Origin: Azoarcus_F sp036734105
GTDB taxonomy: Bacteria; Pseudomonadota; Gammaproteobacteria; Burkholderiales; Rhodocyclaceae
Direction: 5' to 3'
Assembly: GCA_036734105.1 (NCBI GenBank)
Contig: DAIMZH010000010.1
Location: 1-64,000 of the forward strand
DNA length: 64,000 nt
This document shows, piece after piece, positions 58,904-64,000 of this stretch. Position 1 is the first letter of the stretch. Every line of letters begins with the position of its first letter. The notes beneath the pieces were generated by a model. It was not told where the DNA came from. It searched no databases and was given only the letters and a program-made list of their open reading frames with translations. The translations under genes were made by a program, and so were the position numbers.

Positions 58904-59305
58904 CGTTATTCCTTGGCGTTCGTATACGGACCCCGAAGGGGGCGCGCTTTGCTGTGACAGGAGGATCAACTCGCACCAGTATGTATCCCGACCCCTATGC
59001 CTATCTGTGCGACGGCGCACAGATGAGGACATCAATCCGCTCTTGTACTCGTCTTGGTAAGCAGGTTTTGCGTCGCAGAGCGGCATCAGAAGTTGATGCG
59101 CCACTGTTTATGGCATCAGTGAGGTGGCAGCATGGCGGCAGGCAAAGATTGATGCAAAGCAGCATGAAAGGCAGCTTGTAGTGGTTAACAACCGGCTGAG
59201 CAGGCCCAATCAATGATTTTCCGGTGGAGTCATTCAAAAGCTTGATATGTTGCGACGCAGCATAAAGCGTATATTTGGACCTCATCGGACTCCGGATATC
59301 ACGCC
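58904..59305. other. Divergent intergenic region between the DUF4398 gene and frdC
   Basis: About 400 bases with no gene I can support. It should contain the promoters of both divergent units. I looked for a full FNR box (TTGATNNNNATCAA) because the operon may be oxygen-regulated. Half-site-like TTGAT sequences are present, but no full site was found. Confidence 0.5.
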
Positions 59306-60058
59306 ATGAACAAGACTGCATCGCCCCCGCTGCAACACGCATCACCCGGTCCGGCCTTGCTCGACCTGGCGCAAAGCGCAAGCGGCCTCGCGCTGGCGCT
59401 GTTCATGTGGTTTCACATGGGCTTTGTTTCGGCCATCCTGATCAGCGAGGATGCCGCGTGGATCGTCGCGCGCTTTTTCGAGGGTTACTTCATCTTTGGT
59501 CGTGCGCTGCCGTGGCTGGTGTCAGTGTTTGTTGCCCTCATCACCTTGCTGTTTGCCGTTCATGCGCTGCTGGCCTTGCGCAAGTTTCCCTCTGACTGGT
59601 CGCAATATCGCGCTATCAGCCGACACAGCCGCCGAACCCTGCATGGCGATACGCTGTTGTGGCTGGTGCAGGTGGCCACGGGTTTTGCGTTGTTCTTTCT
59701 CGCGCCAATTCATCTGTACACCATGATGGTGCACCCGGAGCTGATCGGGCCGTATGAATCGGCCGACCGTATCTGGAGCGGCTTCTACTGGCCGCTATAC
59801 CTCATCATGTTGTTCATGGTTGAGATCCACGGTGGCGTGGGTTTGTATCGGCTGGCGCTCAAGTGGGGCTGGTTGCCGTCTGCCGATACGCGCATCGGAC
59901 GCCGCCGACTGGTCATCGCCAAGTGGTTGCTGACCGCGTTCTTCCTGATTCTCGGTCTGTTGTCACTGGCGGCCTACATGAAGCTCGGTTATGAACATGC
60001 GCCGCATGCAGGTGAGCCCTATGTGCCGACCTGGTTACGTGAGGAGGCTCGGCCATGA
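59306..60058 (+). CDS. frdC: Fumarate reductase/succinate dehydrogenase dihaem cytochrome b subunit
   Basis: This 250-residue five-helix membrane protein matches the Wolinella-type FrdC that binds two haems b. Histidines at 37, 86, 136 and 176 have spacings 49/50/40, against 49/50/39 for the known Wolinella axial ligands (44, 93, 143, 182). E59 lies at the position of the quinol-site Glu C66 and E174 at that of Glu C180 of the E-pathway. frdA follows with a 4-base overlap. It anchors the complex and exchanges electrons with quinone. Confidence 0.93.
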   Translation: MNKTASPPLQHASPGPALLDLAQSASGLALALFMWFHMGFVSAILISEDAAWIVARFFEGYFIFGRALPWLVSVFVALITLLFAVHALLALRKFPSDWSQYRAISRHSRRTLHGDTLLWLVQVATGFALFFLAPIHLYTMMVHPELIGPYESADRIWSGFYWPLYLIMLFMVEIHGGVGLYRLALKWGWLPSADTRIGRRRLVIAKWLLTAFFLILGLLSLAAYMKLGYEHAPHAGEPYVPTWLREEARP

Positions 60059-62031
60059 AGATCCAGCATACCGACGTGCTTGTCATCGGGGGTGGTCTTG
60101 CCGGACTGCGCAGCGCTATTGGTGCGCGCCGACGGGGGCTGTCGGTGCGTATTCTTTCGCTGGTACCGGCCAAGCGATCGCATTCAGTCGCGGCCCAGGG
60201 CGGTATGCAGGCGAGTCTAGGCAATACCGTTAAAGGTGAGGGCGACAACGAGGATGTGCATTTCGAAGACACGGTGCGCGGCTCTGACTGGGGTTGCGAC
60301 CAGCTCGTGGCGCGCATGTTTGCCCACATGGCACCCAAGGCAGTGCGCGAACTGGCGGCGTGGGGTGTGCCATGGAATCGTGTGGAGCGTGGTGAGCGGG
60401 ACGCCATCATCAACGGCGAGCGGGTCACGCTGACCGAGCGTGACGACGCGCATGGCCTGATCACCGCGCGTGATTTCGGCGGTACGCGCAAGTGGCGTAC
60501 CTGTTACACCTCCGACGGCACCGGCCACACCATGTTGTATGCGCTGGGTGACCGCGCAGTGGCCGAGCGCATTCCGGTGGACGAGCGCTGCGAGGCGATT
60601 GCATTGATTCACGACGCTGGGTGCTGCCAGGGGGCTGTGGTGCGCGACCTGGTCAGCGGCGAGTTGTCGGTCTGGCTGGCGAGTGCCACGGTGATTGCCA
60701 CCGGGGGGTACGGGCGCATCTACGGTGTGTCCACCAACGCCATCATCAACGAGGGTGTCGGCGCGGCGATTGCGCTCGAAACCGGTGTCGCCCGGCTGGC
60801 CAATATGGAGGCGGTACAGTTTCATCCGACTGCCATCGTGCCTGCAGGCATTCTTGTCACTGAAGGCTGTCGTGGCGATGGCGGCGTGTTGCGCGATGTC
60901 GATGGTCACCGCTTCATGCCGGACTACGAGCCGGAGAAGGCCGAACTGGCGTCGCGCGATGTCGTGTCGCGCCGCATGGCCCAACACATGCGCAGTGGCA
61001 AGGGTGTGCGCAGCGGCGGTCCCGAGCACCTGTGGCTGGACATTACCGCACTCGGGGCAACGCATATCGACCGCAAGTTGCGCGAGGTGCGCGACATCTG
61101 TCATCACTTTCTCGGTATCGACCCGGCGCGTGACTGGATTCCGGTGCGTCCGACCCAGCATTATTCCATGGGCGGTATCCGCACCGATCATCGCGGCCAG
61201 TCACCCACCTTGCGCGGTCTGTTTGCCTGCGGTGAGGCGGCGTGCTGGGACATGCACGGTTTCAACCGTTTGGGCGGCAACTCGGTGGCCGAAACTGTGG
61301 TGGCGGGCATGCTGGTCGGAGAATACGTGGCCGACTATGTGCGCGATAACGCTGCCAGCATACGGTTGTCGCCTGGTCTGGCGCGTGAATTCGGGGCACG
61401 CGAGCAGGCGCGTATCGACGCAATCCTGGCCCGTCCGGCGGATGACGACGCTCACCAAATCCGGCGTGAAATGGAAGTGGCGATGACCGATGAAGTCGGC
61501 CTTGTTCGCGATGAAGCAGGGCTGACCCGCGCTGTCGCCACGCTCGGCGGCTTGCTCGCACGTGCCGAGCGTCTGGGCACGCGAAACAAGCGCGCCGACG
61601 CCAACCCCGAACTGGTACTTGCTTTGCGCTTGCCCAAAATGCTCAAGCTCGCGCTGGTGGCCGCACAGGGCGCGCTCGCCCGGCGAGAGAGTCGTGGTGC
61701 GCATTCACGTGCCGACTATCCGGCGCGCAACGACCGTGACTGGTTGTGCCGCACACTGGTGTCATGGCCGGATGCGGCCGGACCTTGCTTTGAGTACGAG
61801 CCAATTGCCGTCGACACCATGGAGTTGCCGCCGGGTTTCCGAGGTTATGGTGAGCGCAACATCATCGATCACCCGGACACCGAAGGCCGCAGCGCCGAGG
61901 TCGCAGCCATTCGTGCCTCGCTGACCATCCCTGATCGTCATGCAAGGCAAGCCGCGCTGTTGCCATTTCACGCCCTATTGCCCGAACGCTATCGTGGCCC
62001 CAATGCCAGACTTCCGGAGCGCAAGCCATGA
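60055..62031 (+). CDS. frdA: Fumarate reductase/succinate dehydrogenase flavoprotein subunit
   Basis: FrdA (658 residues) holds covalent FAD and the dicarboxylate site. The Rossmann start is VLVIGGGLAGLRSAIGARRR. The FAD-linked His is H43 in SHSVAAQGGMQASLG, as in Wolinella (His A43). Active-site segments are GVGAAIALETGVARLANMEA with VQFHPTAI, and later RPTQHYSMGGIRTD and MHGFNRLGGNSVAE. The length is near the 656 of Wolinella. It overlaps frdC and frdB by 4 bases each. Confidence 0.96.
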   Translation: MKIQHTDVLVIGGGLAGLRSAIGARRRGLSVRILSLVPAKRSHSVAAQGGMQASLGNTVKGEGDNEDVHFEDTVRGSDWGCDQLVARMFAHMAPKAVRELAAWGVPWNRVERGERDAIINGERVTLTERDDAHGLITARDFGGTRKWRTCYTSDGTGHTMLYALGDRAVAERIPVDERCEAIALIHDAGCCQGAVVRDLVSGELSVWLASATVIATGGYGRIYGVSTNAIINEGVGAAIALETGVARLANMEAVQFHPTAIVPAGILVTEGCRGDGGVLRDVDGHRFMPDYEPEKAELASRDVVSRRMAQHMRSGKGVRSGGPEHLWLDITALGATHIDRKLREVRDICHHFLGIDPARDWIPVRPTQHYSMGGIRTDHRGQSPTLRGLFACGEAACWDMHGFNRLGGNSVAETVVAGMLVGEYVADYVRDNAASIRLSPGLAREFGAREQARIDAILARPADDDAHQIRREMEVAMTDEVGLVRDEAGLTRAVATLGGLLARAERLGTRNKRADANPELVLALRLPKMLKLALVAAQGALARRESRGAHSRADYPARNDRDWLCRTLVSWPDAAGPCFEYEPIAVDTMELPPGFRGYGERNIIDHPDTEGRSAEVAAIRASLTIPDRHARQAALLPFHALLPERYRGPNARLPERKP

Positions 62032-62792
62032 GTCGTGCCCTGTCGATCTCTCTGTTCCGCCATAATCCACGCGATACCGACAGCGTGCCGCGCATGGAGG
62101 TGCATGAACTTGTAGAAGCGCCCGGCATGACGTTGTTCATCGCGCTCAACCAGATCCGTGAGACGGTGGCGCCTGATCTGTCGTTCGACTTCGTGTGCCG
62201 TGCAGGTGTGTGCGGATCATGCGCCATGCTGATCAACGGTCGGCCTGCTCTGGCGTGTCGCACGCTGACCAGCGCGCTCCCACAGAGCATTGCGCTGCAC
62301 CCGTTGCCGGGTTTTGCGCTCATCGCCGATCTGTCGGTCGATACCGGTGTGTGGATGCGCGAACTCGCCGAGCGTCTGCAAACCTGGGTGCATTCCGATG
62401 TCGCCCCCGATCTTGACGCGCTGGAGGCGCGCATGGAGCCCGCGCTGGCCGAGGAGATCTACGAGCTCGACCGCTGTATCGAATGCGGCTGTTGCATCGC
62501 TGCCTGCGGAACCGCGCAGATGCGCCCGGATTTCGTCGGCGCGGTCGGCCTGAACAAGATCGCACGGTTTCGCCTTGATCCGAACGACACGCGCGACGAC
62601 GCGGCCTTCTACGACCTCGTCGGCAACGATCAGGGTATCTTCGGCTGCATGAGTCTGATGGGCTGCGAGGATTATTGTCCCAAGCAACTCCCCTTGCAGA
62701 CCCAACTTGCCTGGCTACGCCGACAGATGGCACGCCAGAGCATCAGGTCGGTGTTGGGCATTGGCATGGGGAAGGCGAAGCGCGCAAGTTGA
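62028..62792 (+). CDS. frdB: Fumarate reductase/succinate dehydrogenase iron-sulfur subunit
   Basis: FrdB (254 residues) carries three clusters. The [2Fe-2S] site is FVCRAGVCGSCAMLINGRPA with ACRT, the [4Fe-4S] site CIECGCCIAACGT, and the [3Fe-4S] site CMSLMGCEDYCPKQLPL. The pattern is that of the Wolinella-type (type B) complex. It relays electrons between FrdA and the haems of FrdC. It is the last intact gene of the operon. Confidence 0.95.
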   Translation: MSRALSISLFRHNPRDTDSVPRMEVHELVEAPGMTLFIALNQIRETVAPDLSFDFVCRAGVCGSCAMLINGRPALACRTLTSALPQSIALHPLPGFALIADLSVDTGVWMRELAERLQTWVHSDVAPDLDALEARMEPALAEEIYELDRCIECGCCIAACGTAQMRPDFVGAVGLNKIARFRLDPNDTRDDAAFYDLVGNDQGIFGCMSLMGCEDYCPKQLPLQTQLAWLRRQMARQSIRSVLGIGMGKAKRAS

Positions 62793-62817
62793 CCGGCAGC
62801 CCGATTGCCTGCGGCTT

Positions 62818-62993
62818 TGGCAGTGCTTTTGTAATGATCTTGCTTTTGCCTGGGGTCGAGGTTTTGCCGTTGTCCGTCAGCAAGCACTCAGTGTGGCTAA
62901 AACGCATTGGTCAGGCTCAAGCTGGGTCAAAGTGGTTTTAACGCTTGCAGAACATCTTGCGCGAGCTGGGCAACAAGGATTGCTTCGGCTTAT
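62818..62993 (+). pseudogene. Decayed DUF2892-type membrane protein gene
   Basis: The DNA closely resembles 55609-55785, the intact DUF2892 gene. Shared stretches include AGTGCTTTTGT-ATGATC, GTCAGCAAGCACT, CAAAGTGG and GAACATCTTGCGCGAGCTGG. In one frame it reads FGSAFVMILLLPGVEVLPLS then VSKHSVWLK and a stop; MQNILRELGNKDCF lies in another frame. The start codon is lost and at least one frameshift or stop is present. It sits right after frdB, so an ancestral frd-linked copy has degraded. Confidence 0.75.
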
Positions 62994-63014
62994 CGTCGTT
63001 GTGCAACGATTGGA

Positions 63015-63521
63015 TTACACACTCCGCCAACTGCGCCACAACATGCCCGCGGCAAATATGGCGATGCACACGAAGCACACCAATGACCAGTTGGCGATGG
63101 ACAGCCCAAGAAAGGTCCAGGAGACAGAGCCGCAATCGCCGCTACCCTGAAAGATCATCGGCAGGGCTTGAGACAGGCCGAAAGTCTCGACCAGATATTC
63201 GATGCCCGGCCCGCACATGGCCAGATCGGGTGGTTGGCGTTGAATGTAGGATTGCTGGGCGGCAACATAGCCGCCGCCGATGGACAGGGCGAGCAACAGC
63301 CCGGAGTGGACTGCCAGCCCTTTGCGGGCAGGGTTGTGCACGCCGGCAACAAGCCCGAGCAGCATGATCAGCACAAAGGCGTAGCGCTGCATGATGCACA
63401 TCGGGCAGGGCTCCACGCCGACCACATGTTGAAGGTAGAGGCCAAAGCTGAGCAGGCCCGCGCAGGTAAGGAACAGCGCCAGAAAGAGAAGTCGAACCGG
63501 AAGCAGAAACGGATTGGGCAT
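63015..63521 (-). CDS. dsbB: Disulfide bond formation protein B
   Basis: DsbB (168 residues) reoxidises DsbA using quinone. Four membrane helices are seen. The first periplasmic loop has the redox pair in VVGVEPCPMCIMQRYAF (CxxC), the second has the pair MCGPGIEYLV...GSGDCGSVSWTFLG. I start at the ATG at 63521 (MPNPFLLPVRLLFLALF); the frame open to 63584 adds 21 unlikely residues. It is convergent with the frd operon and next to the trpD2-like gene. Confidence 0.94.
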   Translation of the reverse strand: MPNPFLLPVRLLFLALFLTCAGLLSFGLYLQHVVGVEPCPMCIMQRYAFVLIMLLGLVAGVHNPARKGLAVHSGLLLALSIGGGYVAAQQSYIQRQPPDLAMCGPGIEYLVETFGLSQALPMIFQGSGDCGSVSWTFLGLSIANWSLVCFVCIAIFAAGMLWRSWRSV

Positions 63522-63587
63522 GATGAGATGGTCGCCGGCAGGCGAGCAGCAAAAAGTGGTCAGTGAATGTGGTGGTTGGGACACCGG

Positions 63588-64000
63588 TCAGCCAGCAGGG
63601 TTGCATGCCAGCGCTTCGAGCGCGTCGACTTGGCGCAGGATGGGCTCAGGAATCAACACCTCACCAGCTAACATGGCACGGATCAGCGCGGCATTGCCAG
63701 GGGTGTCTGGTAAATCAGGCAAACCCTCCAGCGGTGGAGCGCCGCCCGGTTCGGCTGGGCAAGCTTCGTGCGGCTCGCCGTTCTGGTAAGTCATCAGGCG
63801 TGGGCAGCGTCTGGGGTTGGCAAAGGCTTCGCCTTCGGTGCCGCGCAGCAACATCGCGCTTCCTCCGTCGGCCAGCAAAAAGTCGTGCATGCGCTCAAGA
63901 TATTCGGGGTGCGTCACTGCGACCACTCGCACACTGCGGCCCGGGCAGGGGTCTAGCAGTTTGGCCATGGTGTGGGCGCTGCCACGCACACCGAGTGGGC
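63588..64000 (-). CDS. TrpD2/YbiB-like glycosyltransferase-family protein, 3' part only
   Basis: Only the C-terminal 137 or so residues are in the window; the 5' part lies beyond the right edge. The start of the visible part reads LGVRGSAHTMAKLLDP, then VVAVTHPEYLERMHDFLLAD and AMLLRGTEGEAFANPRRCPR, typical of the anthranilate phosphoribosyltransferase-like TrpD2/YbiB family. YbiB is a nucleic-acid-binding protein of uncertain role, with no Trp pathway activity shown for E. coli. The GTG at 63989 is internal, not the start. Confidence 0.85.
   Translation of the reverse strand, partial: PLGVRGSAHTMAKLLDPCPGRSVRVVAVTHPEYLERMHDFLLADGGSAMLLRGTEGEAFANPRRCPRLMTYQNGEPHEACPAEPGGAPPLEGLPDLPDTPGNAALIRAMLAGEVLIPEPILRQVDALEALACNPAG

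Noticed and set aside
58904..59305. FNR or ArcA site controlling frdCAB
   Set aside because: Only TTGAT half-sites were found, and no TTGATNNNNATCAA-type full site.
1..64000. CRISPR array, prophage, rRNA operon, or integron integrase gene
   Set aside because: I saw no regular direct-repeat array, phage structural genes, rRNA sequence or tyrosine-recombinase frame with the IntI additional domain.

Overview
The window reads as chromosomal DNA of a motile, GC-rich Gram-negative bacterium, most likely a betaproteobacterium. Three gene orders familiar in that class support this: mutM / TPR / lolB / ispE / tRNA-Gln / prs / rplY / pth / ychF; ferredoxin / coaD / rsmD / two M16 peptidases / ftsY / ftsE / ftsX; and uvrA / MFS / ssb. 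A Rhodocyclales-like relative is my guess from memory of gene neighbourhoods. It is not proven, because the window has no 16S rRNA.

Layout. (1) 1-5315 is an accessory region. It carries two vapBC-type modules, a brnTA module, an XRE-2TM gene, a higBA-like module and a DUF4160/DUF2442 pair. Between 888 and 3633 these genes are separated by sites with the anatomy of integron attC sites. In two cassettes the 7-base end cores are exactly complementary. No integron integrase is present, so I read this as a cassette cluster lacking an integrase (CALIN) loaded with toxin-antitoxin modules. Copies of a GTGGTCTGTCC-type repeat lie around it. (2) 5526-10018 on the minus strand holds parC and parE. (3) 10096-23172 is the flagellar rod/hook locus: flgN-flgM-flgA on the minus strand and flgB to flgL plus a small lipoprotein on the plus strand, with a sigma28-like promoter before flgM and a sigma54-like promoter before flgB. 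(4) 23173-23679 is a repeat-rich gap. (5) 23680-34842 contains translation, nucleotide, isoprenoid, lipoprotein-sorting and repair genes, with a dynamin-like GTPase. (6) 34839-40569 has an M16 peptidase pair and ftsY-ftsE-ftsX. (7) 40724-47586 has a NavBac-type sodium channel, uvrA, an MFS exporter, ssb and an odd carbonic-anhydrase-like protein. (8) 47700-55790 has a PatB/MalY aminotransferase, an MBL-fold hydrolase, tcdA, cbiX and an RND efflux pair coupled to a DUF2892 membrane protein. (9) 56066-59305 has small proteins of unknown function and an OmpA/DUF4398 envelope pair. (10) 59306-62792 is a frdCAB operon of the Wolinella dihaem type, followed by a decayed second DUF2892 copy, dsbB, and the 3' part of a trpD2/ybiB-like gene that runs off the right edge.

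The core genes look intact and ordinary. The most interesting parts are the integrase-less cassette cluster with shared, apparently leaderless toxin-antitoxin promoters, the dihaem quinol:fumarate reductase with all key cytochrome residues, the CsoSCA-like carbonic anhydrase signature, and two families of dispersed short repeats.
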